A stretch of DNA of 64,000 bases, from the NCBI GenBank assembly GCA_034769895.1, contig CM068367.1, positions 317,997,986-318,061,985 of the forward strand, in the 5' to 3' direction. Positions 24,351 to 37,403 of this stretch are shown in pieces. Under the pieces are notes generated by a model that was given only the letters and a program-made list of their open reading frames with translations, had not been told where the DNA came from and searched no databases. A program made the translations under genes and the position numbers. Source of the DNA: Magicicada septendecula (Eukaryota; Arthropoda; Insecta; Hemiptera; Cicadidae). The stretch's first letter is position 1. Every line of letters starts with the position of its first letter.

Positions 24351-27300
24351 TACTTTACTCTTGTAAAATCATAAAATGTTTCAGGTAAACTACCCCTTTC
24401 TCTTAACCGATCTTCTCCAAAATCAACAGACTTTCCGTCCTCAACAATTCAGGGAAGCATGCAAAAAAATATTTGATTCTGTTTGAATGTGCGGCAGTTA
24501 TCGTTCGTCATGTAAACATTTCTCTTGTTACAACATAAAATGTTGCAGGTAAACAACCCCTTTCCCTTATCCGATCTTCAGCAAAATCAATAGACCTTGA
24601 GCTCTCTGCAACTCAGGGTGTGCAAAACATTATTTGATTCTCATTGAATTTTCGGCAGTTATCGTTCGTCATAAAAAAATTACCCTTTTTAAAACATAAA
24701 ACGTTGCTGATAAACTACCCCTTCCATTAACCGATCTTCACCAACACCAATACGTATTGAGAACTCTACAATACAGGGCTGTATGCAAAACATCATTTGA
24801 TTCTGTTTGAATTTGCGGCTGTTATCGTTTACTATAGAAAAAAATTACCTTTGATAAAAAACCGTTCCTGGTAAACTACCCCTTTCCCTTAACCGATCTT
24901 CACCAAAAACGACAGGTCTTAGGTACTCTACAATTGAGGCCTGTATGCAAACAATTATTTGATTCTGTTTGAATTTGCGGCTGTTATCGTTTGCCATATA
25001 AAACACCCTTGATAAAACATAAAACGTTGCTGGTAAACTACCCTATTCCATTAACCGATCTTCACCAAAAACAATAGGTCTTGAGAATTCTACAATTCAG
25101 GGGTGTATGAAAACATTAGTTGATTCTCTTTGAATTTACGGCATTTATCGTTCGTCATAGAAAAAATACCCTTGTTAAAACATAAAGCGTTGCTGGTAAA
25201 CTACCCCTTTCCCTTAACCGATCTTCAACAAAATCAACAGACCTTGAGTACTGTATAATTCAAAAAGGTATGCAGATGAGTAGTTGATTCTGTTTTAATG
25301 TACGGCAGTTATCGTTCGTCAAAAAAAAATTAACCTTGATAAAACATAAAATGTTGCTGATAAACAATCCTATTCCCTTAACCGATCTTCACCAAAACCA
25401 ACAGGTCTTGAAAACTCTACATTTCAGGGCTGTATGCAAAATATTATATGATTCTGTATGAATTTGCGGATGTTATCATTTGCCATATAAAATACCCTAG
25501 ATAAAACAAAAAACGTTTCCGGTAAACTACCCCTTTCCCTTAACCGATCTTCACCAAAAACAATTGGTCTTTAGTACTCAACAAAACAGGGCTGTATGCA
25601 AAAACGTATTTGATTCTGTATGAATTTGCGGCTCTTATGGTTTGCCATAAGAAATACCCTTTTAAAACATAAAACGATGCTGGTAAACTACCCCTTTCCC
25701 TTAACCGATCTTCACCAACACCAATAGGTATTGAGAACTCTACAATACAGGGCTGTATGCAAAACATCATTTGATTCTGTTTGAATTTGCGGCTGTTATC
25801 GTTTACCATAGAAAAAATTACCCTTGATAAAAAAGCGTTGGTGGTAAACTACCCCTTTCCCTTAACCGACCTTCACCAAAAACGACAGGTCTTGAGAACT
25901 CTAAAATTCAGGGCTATATGTAAAATATTATTTGATTTTGTTTGAATTTGCGGCTGTTATCGTTAGCCATACAAAATACCCTTGATAAAACAAATTCCTG
26001 GCCGGTAAACTACCCCTTTACCTTAAAGGATCTTCACCAAAAACAATAGGTCTTTAGTACTGAAGAATTCAGGGCTGTATGCAAAAACGTATTTGATTCT
26101 GTTTGAATTTGCGGCTCTTATCGTTTGCCATAAAAAATACCCTTTTAAAACATAAAACGATGCTGGTAAACTACCCCTTTCCCTTAACCGATCTTCACCA
26201 ACACCAATAGGTATTGAGAACTCTACAATACAGGGCTGTATGCAAAACATCATTTGATTCTGTTTGAATTTGCGGCTGTTATCGTTTACCATAGAAAAAA
26301 TTACCCTTGATAAAAAACCGTTGCTGGTAAACTACCCCTTTACCTTAAACGATCTTCACCAAAAACAATAGGTCTTTAGTACTGAAGAATTCAGGGCAGT
26401 ATGCAAAAACGTATTTGATTCTGTTTGAATTTGCGGCTCTTATCGTTTGCCATAATAAATACACTTTTAAAACATAAAACGTTGCTGGTAAATTACCCCT
26501 TTCCCTTAACCGATCTTCACCAAAACTAAAAGGACTTGAGAACTCTACAAGTAAGGGCAGTATGCAAAACATTATTTGATTATGATTGAATTTGCGGCTG
26601 GTATCGTTTGCCATAAAAAATACCCTTGTTAAAACATAAAACGTTGCTGGTAAACTACCCCTTTACCTCAACCGATCTTTACCAAAATAAACATATCTTG
26701 AGAGCTCTATAATTCAGGGCCGTATGCGAAATATTATTTGATTCTGTTTGAATTTGCGGCTCTTATCGTTTGCCAAACAAACAAAATTACCCTTGATAAA
26801 AAAAAAACCTTTGCCGGTAAACTACCCCTTTCCCTCAACCGATCTTCACCAAAAACAACAGGTCGCGAGTGCTCTATAAATCAGGGCTATATGCAAAAAA
26901 ATATTTGATTCTGTTTGAATTTGCGGCTGTTTGAATTTGCGGATCTTATCGTTTGCCATAATAAATACACTTTTAAAACATAAAACGTTGCCGGTAAACT
27001 ACCCCTTTACCTCAACCGATCTTTACCAAAATGAACATATCTTGAGAGCCTTATAATTCAGGGATGTATGCGAAATATTATTTTATTCTGTTTGAATTTG
27101 CTTCTCTTATCGTTTGCCAAACAAACAAAATTACCCTTGATAAAAAAAAAACCTTTGCCGGTAAACTACCCCTTTCCCTTAACCGACCTTCACCAAAAAC
27201 GATAGGTCTTGAGAACTCTAAAATTCAGGGCTATATGTAAAATATTATTTGATTTTGTTTGAATTTGCGGCTGTTATCGTTTACCATAGAAAAAAATTAC

Positions 27301-28257
27301 CCTTGATAAAAAACCGTTCCTGGTAAACTACCCCTTTACCTTAAAGGATCTTCACCAAAAACAATAGGTCTTTAGTACTGAAGAATTCAGGGCTGTATGC
27401 AAAAACGTATTTGATTCTGTTTGAATTTGCGGCTCTTATCGTTTGCCATAATAAATACACTTTTAAAACATAAAACGTTGCTGGTAAACTACCCCTTTCC
27501 CTTAACCGATCTTCACCAAAACTCAAAGGGCTTGAGAACTCTACAAGTAAGGGCAGTATGCAAAACATTATTTGATTGTGTTTGAATTTGCGGCTGGTAT
27601 CGTTTGCCATATAAAATACCCTTGTTAAAACATAAAACGTTGCCGGTAAACTACCCCTTTACCTTTACCAAAATAAACATATCTTGAGAGCTCTATAATT
27701 CAGGGCCGTATGCGAAATATTATTTGATTCTGTTTGAATTTGCGGCTCTTATCGTTTGCCAAACAAACAAAATTACCCTTGATAAAAAAAAAACCTTTGC
27801 CGGTAAACAACCCCTTTCCCTCAACCGATCTTCACAAAAAACAACAGGTCGCGAGTGCTCTATAAATCAGGGCTGTATGCAAAAAAATATTTGATTCTGT
27901 TTGAATTTGCGGCTCTTATCGTTTGCCATAATAAATACACTTTTTAAACATAAAACGTTGCCGGTAAACTACCCTTTTACCTCAACCGATCTTTACCAAA
28001 ATGAACATATCCTGAGAGCTCTATAATTCAGGGCCGTATGCGAAATATTGTTTGATTCTGTTTGAATTTGCGGCTCTTATCGTTTGCCAAACAAACAAAA
28101 TTACCCTTGATAAAAAAGAAACCTTTGCCGGTAAACTACCCCTTTTCCTCAACCGATCTTCACCAAAAACAACAGGTCGCGAGTGCTCTAAAAATAAGGC
28201 GATATGCAAAAAAATATTTGATTCTGTTTGAATTTGCGGCTGTTATGGTTTGCCATA
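23707..28257 (+). repeat. Array B HOR copy B1
   Basis: 4,551-bp unit containing the two-monomer segment at ~26,120-26,440 that is missing in B2 and B3. Lacks the 16-bp duplication at ~27,897 that most other units carry in that monomer. Confidence 0.9.
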
Positions 28258-28905
28258 GGAAAAACATCTACAGACACTCAGACAGACACACAGACAGACA
28301 CACAGACACACACACACAGACACTTTTCGAAAAATGACTTTTTTTCATGTATTGAGTGTAGTACAATCAGAATCTGCAATAATCTAGAACACGATTTTTT
28401 TTGCCATCACCATACTGCCATTTTCTAAAGGAACATGGAAGTAATATCGGTATGGAGAACCATACGTGACTTCTATGTTCTAAGATTTATATTTAAAATC
28501 ATATTCGAAATGAAATATTACCATAGAAACTACTTCTTTCTACTTATTGCTTCAGCGTTACCCACAATACTGTGGTCACTATCGTATACCACCTCACGTT
28601 TTCGCACTCGATTTTCACCGATGATGGCAGTCGATGGCACTGCCGAAAAGTCTTGTTTTGCAGATAACATTGGAGTACGGCTAAACAGCCCGGGAAGGTA
28701 TTTTAACAAAGAACTACTTCTTTGTTGCCGATAACTTAGTACACATATAAAAATTCTCCCCTCCACCTTCAACTATAATTTTTTATAATAGAAAATTACC
28801 CCCACCCCGTTCACCTAACTTCTTCATTTATAGATATTTCATCTACGTTTCTACAGTGGATTACTATGAGCTTCTTATCAGGATACTTTATTTATAAAAA
28901 TTAAG
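28258..28905 (+). repeat. Non-satellite insert, array B copy 2
   Basis: 648 bp; microsatellite 28,271-28,323 (53 bp). Private substitution TTCTATGTTC near 28,470. Open 99-codon frame at 28,435-28,734. Confidence 0.9.
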
Positions 28906-31900
28906 TACTTTACTCTTGTTAAATCATAAAATGTTTCAGGTAAACTACCCCTTTCTCTTAACCGATCTTCTCCAAAATCAACAGACCTTCCGTCCTCAAC
29001 AATTCAGGGAAGCATGCAAAAAAATATTTGATTCTGTTTGAATGTGCGGCAGTTATCGTTCGTCATGTAAACATTTCTCTTGTTACAACATAAAATGTTG
29101 CAGGTAAACAACCCCTTTCCCTTATCCGATCTTCAGCAAAATCAATAGACCTTGAGCTCTCTGCAACTCAGGGTGTGCAAAACATTATTTGATTCTCATT
29201 GAATTTTCGGCAGTTATCGTTCGTCATAAAAAAATTACCCTTTTTAAAACATAAAACGTTGCTGATAAACTACCCCTTCCATTAACCGATCTTCACCAAC
29301 ACCAATACGTATTGAGAACTTTACAATACAGGGCTGTATGCAAAACATCATTTGATTCTGTTTGAATTTGCGGCTGTTATCGTTTACTATAGAAAAAAAT
29401 TACCTTTGATAAAAAACCGTTCCTGGTAAACTACCCCTTTCCCTTAACCGATCTTCACCAAAAACGACAGGTCTTAGGTACTCTACAATTGAGGCCTGTA
29501 TGCAAACAATTATTTGATTCTGTTTGAATTTGCGGCTGTTATCGTTTGCCATATAAAACACCCTTGATAAAACATAAAACGTTGCTGGTAAACTACCCTA
29601 TTCCATTAACCGATCTTCACCAAAAACAATAGGTCTTGAGAATTCTACAATTCAGGGGTGTATGAAAACATTAGTTGATTCTCTTTGAATTTACGGCATT
29701 TATCGTTCGTCATAGAAAAAATACCCTTGTTAAAACATAAAGCGTTGCTGGTAAACTACCCCTTTCCCTTAACCGATCTTCAACAAAATCAACAGACCTT
29801 GAGTACTGTATAATTCAAAAAGGTATGCAGATGAGTAGTTGATTCTGTTTTAATGTACGGCAGTTATCGTTCGTCAAAAAAAAATTAACCTTGATAAAAC
29901 ATAAAATGTTGCTGATAAACAATCCTATTCCCTTAACCGATCTTCACCAAAACCAACAGGTCTTGAAAACTCTACATTTCAGGGCTGTATGCAAAATATT
30001 ATATGATTCTGTATGAATTTGCGGTTGTTATCATTTGCCATATAAAATACCCTAGATAAAACAAAAAACGTTTCCGGTAAACTACCCCTTTCCCTTAACC
30101 GATCTTCACCAAAAACAATTGGTCTTTAGTACTCAACAAAACAGGGCTGTATGCAAAAACGTATTTGATTCTGTATGAATTTGCGGCTCTTATGGTTTGC
30201 CATAAGAAATACCCTTTTAAAACATAAAACGATGCTGGTAAACTACCCCTTTCCCTTAACCGATCTTCACCAACACCAATAGGTATTGAGAACTCTACAA
30301 TACAGGGCTGTATGCAAAACATCATTTGATTCTGTTTGAATTTGCGGCTGTTATCGTTTACCATAGAAAAAATTATCCTTGATAAAAAAGCGTTGGTGGT
30401 AAACTACCCCTTTCCCTTAACCGACCTTCACCAAAAACGATAGGTCTTGAGAACTCTAAAATTCAGGGCTATATGTAAAATATTATTTGATTTTGTTTGA
30501 ATTTGCGGCTGTTATCGTTAGCCATACAAAATACCCTTGATAAAACAAATTCCTGGCCGGTAAACTACCCCTTTACCTTAAAGGATCTTCACCAAAAACA
30601 ATAGGTCTTTAGTACTGAAGAATTCAGGGCTGTATGCAAAAACGTATTTGATTCTGTTTGAATTTGCGGCTCTTATCGTTTGCCATAATAAATACACTTT
30701 TAAAACATAAAACTTTGCTGGTAAATTACCCCTTTCCCTTAACCGATCTTCACCAAAACTAAAAGGGCTTGAGAACTCTACAAGTAAGGGCAGTATGCAA
30801 AACATTATTTGATTATGATTGAATTTGCGGCTGGTATCGTTTGCCATAAAAAATACCCTTGTTAAAACATAAAACGTTGCTGGTAAACTACCCCTTTACC
30901 TCAACCGATCTTTACCAAAATAAACATATCTTGAGAGCTCTATAATTCAGGGCCGTATGCGAAATATTATTTGATTCTGTTTGAATTTGCGGCTCTTATC
31001 GTTTGCCAAACAAACAAAATTACCCTTGATAAAAAAAAAACCTTTGCCGGTAAACTACCCCTTTCCCTCAACCGATCTTCACCAAAAACAACAGGTCGCG
31101 AGTGCTCTATAAATCAGGGCTATATGCAAAAAAATATTTGATTCTGTTTGAATTTGCGGCTGTTTGAATTTGCGGATCTTATCGTTTGCCATAATAAATA
31201 CACTTTTAAAACATAAAACGTTGCCGGTAAACTACCCCTTTACCTCAACCGATCTTTACCAAAATGAACATATCTTGAGAGCCTTATAATTCAGGGATGT
31301 ATGCGAAATATTATTTTATTCTGTTTGAATTTGCTTCTCTTATCGTTTGCCAAACAAACAAAATTACCCTTGATAAAAAAAAAACCTTTGCCGGTAAACT
31401 ACCCCTTTCCCTTAACCGACCTTCACCAAAAACGATAGGTCTTGAGAACTCTAAAATTCAGGGCTATATGTAAAATATTATTTGATTTTGTTTGAATTTG
31501 CGGCTGTTATCGTTTACCATAGAAAAAAATTACCCTTGATAAAAAACCGTTCCTGGTAAACTACCCCTTTACCTTAAACGATCTTCACCAAAAACAATAG
31601 GTCTTTAGTACTGAAGAATTCAGGGCTGTATGCAAAAACGTATTTGATTCTGTTTGAATTTGCGGCTCTTATCGTTTGCCATAATAAATACACTTTTAAA
31701 ACATAAAACGTTGCTGGTAAACTACCCCTTTCCCTTAACCGATCTTCACCAAAACTCAAAGGGCTTGAGAACTCTACAAGTAAGGGCAGTATGCAAAACA
31801 TTATTTGATTGTGTTTGAATTTGCGGCTGGTATCGTTTGCCATATAAAATACCCTTGTTAAAACATAAAACGTTGCCGGTAAACTACCCCTTTACCTTTA

Positions 31901-32506
31901 CCAAAATAAACATATCTTGAGAGCTCTATAATTCAGGGCCGTATGCGAAATATTATTTGATTCTGTTTGAATTTGCGGCTCTTATCGTTTGCCAAACAAA
32001 CAAAATTACCCTTGATAAAAAAAAAACCTTTGCCGGTAAACAACCCCTTTCCCTCAACCGATCTTCACAAAAAACAACAGGTCGCGAGTGCTCTATAAAT
32101 CAGGGCTGTATGCAAAAAAATATTTGATTCTGTTTGAATTTGCGGCTGTTTGAATTTGCGGCTCTTATCGTTTGCCATAATAAATACACTTTTTAAACAT
32201 AAAACGTTGCCAGTAAACTACCCTTTTACCTCAACCGATCTTTACCAAAATGAACATATCCTGAGAGCTCTATAATTCAGGGCCGTATGCGAAATATTAT
32301 TTGATTCTGTTTGAATTTGCGGCTCTTATCGTTTGCCAAACAAACAAAATTACCCTTGATAAAAAAGAAACCTTTGCCGGTAAACTACCCCTTTTCCTCA
32401 ACCGATCTTCACCAAAAACAACAGGTCGCGAGTGCTCTAAAAATAAGGCGATATGCAAAAAAATATTTGATTCTGTTTGAATTTGCGGCTGTTATGGTTT
32501 GCCATA
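28258..32506 (+). repeat. Array B HOR copy B2 (short form)
   Basis: 4,249-bp unit lacking two monomers relative to B1/B4. The junction is within the identical stretch GGCTCTTATCGTTTGCCATA near 30,665-30,690, giving a hybrid monomer. Confidence 0.92.
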
Positions 32507-33154
32507 GGAAAAACATCTACAGACACTCAGACAGACACACAGACAGACACACAGACACACACACACAGACACTTTTCGAAAAATGACTTTTTTTCATGTA
32601 TTGAGTGTAGTACAATCAGAATCTGCAATAATCTAGAACACGATTTTTTTTGCCATCACCATACTGCCATTTTCTAAAGGAACATGGAAGTAATATCGGT
32701 ATGGAGAACCATACGTGACTTCCATGTTCTAAGATTTATATTTAAAATCATATTCGAAATGAAATATTACCATAGAAACTACTTCTTTCTACTTATTGCT
32801 TCAGCGTTACCCACAATACTGTGGTCACTATCGTATACCACCTCACGTTTTCGCACTCGATTTTCACCGATGATGGCAGTCGATGGCACTGCCGAAAAGT
32901 CTTGTTTTGCAGATAACATTGGAGTACGGCTAAACAGCCCGGGAAGGTATTTTAACAAAGAACTACTTCTTTGTTGCCGATAACTTAGTACACATATAAA
33001 AATTCTCCCCTCCACCTTCAACTATAATTTTTTATAATAGAAAATTACCCCCACCCCGTTCACCTAACTTCTTCATTTATAGATATTTCATCTACGTTTC
33101 TACAGTGGATTACTATGAGCTTCTTATCAGGATACTTTATTTATAAAAATTAAG
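32507..33154 (+). repeat. Non-satellite insert, array B copy 3
   Basis: 648 bp, microsatellite 32,520-32,572 identical in length to copy 2. Open 99-codon frame at 32,684-32,983. Confidence 0.9.
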
Positions 33155-36100
33155 TACTTTACTCTTGTTAAATCATAAAATGTTTCAGGTAAACTACCCC
33201 TTTCTCTTAACCGATCTTCTCCAAAATCAACAGACCTTCCGTCCTCAACAATTCAGGGAAGCATGCAAAAAAATATTTGATTCTGTTTGAATGTGCGGCA
33301 GTTATCGTTCGTCATGTAAACATTTCTCTTGTTACAACATAAAATGTTGCAGGTAAACAACCCCTTTCCCTTATCCGATCTTCAGCAAAATCAATAGACC
33401 TTGAGCTCTCTGCAACTCAGGGTGTGCAAAACATTATTTGATTCTCATTGAATTTTCGGCAGTTATCGTTCGTCATAAAAAAATTACCCTTTTTAAAACA
33501 TAAAACGTTGCTGATAAACTACCCCTTCCATTAACCGATCTTCACCAACACCAATACGTATTGAGAACTCTACAATACAGGGCTGTATGCAAAACATCAT
33601 TTGATTCTGTTTGAATTTGCGGCTGTTATCGTTTACTATAGAAAAAAATTACCTTTGATAAAAAACCGTTCCTGGTAAACTACCCCTTTCCCTTAACCGA
33701 TCTTCACCAAAAACGACAGGTCTTAGGTACTCTACAATTGAGGCCTGTATGCAAACAATTATTTGATTCTGTTTGAATTTGCGGCTGTTATCGTTTGCCA
33801 TATAAAACACCCTTGATAAAACATAAAACGTTGCTGGTAAACTACCCTATTCCATTAACCGATCTTCACCAAAAACAATAGGTCTTGAGAATTCTACAAT
33901 TCAGGGGTGTATGAAAACATTAGTTGATTCTCTTTGAATTTACGGCATTTATCGTTCGTCATAGAAAAAATACCCTTGTTAAAACATAAAGCGTTGCTGG
34001 TAAACTACCCCTTTCCCTTAACCGATCTTCAACAAAATCAACAGACCTTGAGTACTGTATAATTCAAAAAGGTATGCAGATGAGTAGTTTATTCTGTTTT
34101 AATGTACGGCAGTTATCGTTCGTCAAAAAAAAATTAACCTTGATAAAACATAAAATGTTGCTGATAAACAATCCTATTCCCTTAACCGATCTTCACCAAA
34201 ACCAACAGGTCTTGAAAACTCTACATTTCAGGGCTGTATGCAAAATATTATATGATTCTGTATGAATTTGCGGTTGTTATCATTTGCCATATAAAATACC
34301 CTAGATAAAACAAAAAACGTTTCCGGTAAACTACCCCTTTCCCTTAACCGATCTTCACCAAAAACAATTGGTCTTTAGTACTCAACAAAACAGGGCTGTA
34401 TGCAAAAACGTATTTGATTCTGTATGAATTTGCGGCTCTTATGGTTTGCCATAAGAAATACCCTTTTAAAACATAAAACGATGCTGGTAAACTACCCCTT
34501 TCCCTTAACCGATCTTCACCAACACCAATAGGTATTGAGAACTCTACAATACAGGGCTGTATGCAAAACATCATTTGATTCTGTTTGAATTTGCGGCTGT
34601 TATCGTTTACCATAGAAAAAATTATCCTTGATAAAAAAGCGTTGGTGGTAAACTACCCCTTTCCCTTAACCGACCTTCACCAAAAACGATAGGTCTTGAG
34701 AACTCTAAAATTCAGGGCTATATGTAAAATATTATTTGATTTTGTTTGAATTTGCGGCTGTTATCGTTAGCCATACAAAATACCCTTGATAAAACAAATT
34801 CCTGGCCGGTAAACTACCCCTTTACCTTAAAGGATCTTCACCAAAAACAATAGGTCTTTAGTACTGAAGAATTCAGGGCTGTATGCAAAAACGTATTTGA
34901 TTCTGTTTGAATTTGCGGCTCTTATCGTTTGCCATAATAAATACACTTTTAAAACATAAAACTTTGCTGGTAAATTACCCCTTTCCCTTAACCGATCTTC
35001 ACCAAAACTAAAAGGGCTTGAGAACTCTACAAGTAAGGGCAGTATGCAAAACATTATTTGATTATGATTGAATTTGCGGCTGGTATCGTTTGCCATAAAA
35101 AATACCCTTGTTAAAACATAAAACGTTGCTGGTAAACTACCCCTTTACCTCAACCGATCTTTACCAAAATAAACATATCTTGAGAGCTCTATAATTCAGG
35201 GCCGTATGCGAAATATTATTTGATTCTGTTTGAATTTGCGGCTCTTATCGTTTGCCAAACAAACAAAATTACCCTTGATAAAAAAAAAACCATTGCCGGT
35301 AAACTACCCCTTTCCCTCAACCGATCTTCACCAAAAACAACAGGTCGCGAGTGCTCTATAAATCAGGGCTATATGCAAAAAAATATTTGATTCTGTTTGA
35401 ATTTGCGGCTGTTTGAATTTGCGGATCTTATCGTTTGCCATAATAAATACACTTTTAAAACATAAAACGTTGCCGGTAAACTACCCCTTTACCTCAACCG
35501 ATCTTTACCAAAATGAACATATCTTGAGAGCCTTATAATTCAGGGATGTATGCGAAATATTATTTTATTCTGTTTGAATTTGCTTCTCTTATCGTTTGCC
35601 AAACAAACAAAATTACCCTTGATAAAAAAAAAACCTTTGCCGGTAAACTACCCCTTTCCCTTAACCGACCTTCACCAAAAACGATAGGTCTTGAGAACTC
35701 TAAAATTCAGGGCTATATGTAAAATATTATTTGATTTTGTTTGAATTTGCGGCTGTTATCGTTTACCATAGAAAAAAATTACCCTTGATAAAAAACCGTT
35801 CCTGGTAAACTACCCCTTTACCTTAAACGATCTTCACCAAAAACAATAGGTCTTTAGTACTGAAGAATTCAGGGCTGTATGCAAAAACGTATTTGATTCT
35901 GTTTGAATTTGCGGCTCTTATCGTTTGCCATAATAAATACACTTTTAAAACATAAAACGTTGCTGGTAAACTACCCCTTTCCCTTAACCGATCTTCACCA
36001 AAACTCAAAGGGCTTGAGAACTCTACAAGTAAGGGCAGTATGCAAAACATTATTTGATTGTGTTTGAATTTGCGGCTGGTATCGTTTGCCATATAAAATA

Positions 36101-36755
36101 CCCTTGTTAAAACATAAAACGTTGCCGGTAAACTACCCCTTTACCTTTACCAAAATAAACATATCTTGAGAGCTCTATAATTCAGGGCCGTATGCGAAAT
36201 ATTATTTGATTCTGTTTGAATTTGCGGCTCTTATCGTTTGCCAAACAAACAAAATTACCCTTGATAAAAAAAAAACCTTTGCCGGTAAACAACCCCTTTC
36301 CCTCAACCGATCTTCACAAAAAACAACAGGTCGCGAGTGCTCTATAAATCAGGGCTGTATGCAAAAAAATATTTGATTCTGTTTGAATTTGCGGCTGTTT
36401 GAATTTGCGGCTCTTATCGTTTGCCATAATAAATACACTTTTTAAACATAAAACGTTGCCGGTAAACTACCCTTTTACCTCAACCGATCTTTACCAAAAT
36501 GAACATATCCTGAGAGCTCTATAATTCAGGGCCGTATGCGAAATATTATTTGATTCTGTTTGAATTTGCGGCTCTTATCGTTTGCCAAACAAACAAAATT
36601 ACCCTTGATAAAAAAGAAACCTTTGCCGGTAAACTACCCCTTTTCCTCAACCGATCTTCACCAAAAACAACAGGTCGCGAGTGCTCTAAAAATAAGGCGA
36701 TATGCAAAAAAATATTTGATTCTGTTTGAATTTGCGGCTGTTATGGTTTGCCATA
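32507..36755 (+). repeat. Array B HOR copy B3 (short form)
   Basis: Exactly the same length as B2 (4,249 bp) with only a handful of differences noticed (for example GTAGTTTATTCTG at ~34,085 and ACCATTGCC at ~35,290). A very recent duplicate of B2. Confidence 0.92.
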
Positions 36756-37403
36756 GGAAAAACATCTACAGACACTCAGACAGACACACAGACAGACACA
36801 CAGACACACACACACAGACACTTTTCGAAAAATGACTTTTTTTCATGTATTGAGTGTAGTACAATCAGAATCTGCAATAATCTAGAACACGATTTTTTTT
36901 GCCATCACCATACTGCCATTTTCTAAAGGAACATGGAAGTAATATCGGTATGGAGAACCATACGTGACTTCCATGTTCTAAGATTTATATTTAAAATCAT
37001 ATTCGAAATGAAATATTACCATAGAAACTACTTCTTTCTACTTATTGCTTCAGCGTTACCCACAATACTGTGGTCACTATCGTATACCACCTCACGTTTT
37101 CGCACTCGATTTTCACCGATGATGGCAGTCGATGGCACTGCCGAAAAGTCTTGTTTTGCAGATAACATTGGAGTACGGCTAAACAGCCCGGGAAGGTATT
37201 TTAACAAAGAACTACTTCTTTGTTGCCGATAACTTAGTACACATATAAAAATTCTCCCCTCCACCTTCAACTATAATTTTTTATAATAGAAAATTACCCC
37301 CACCCCGTTCACCTAACTTCTTCATTTATAGATATTTCATCTACGTTTCTACAGTGGATTACTATGAGCTTCTTATCAGGATACTTTATTTATAAAAATT
37401 AAG
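36756..37403 (+). repeat. Non-satellite insert, array B copy 4
   Basis: 648 bp, microsatellite 36,769-36,821. Open 99-codon frame at 36,933-37,232. Confidence 0.9.

Noticed and set aside
2799..32506. The array A dimer (~4,250 bp) and the short array B unit (4,249 bp) having the same length
   Set aside because: Their contents differ: two inserts per 4.25 kb in A, one in B, with different monomer order. The equal length looks coincidental.
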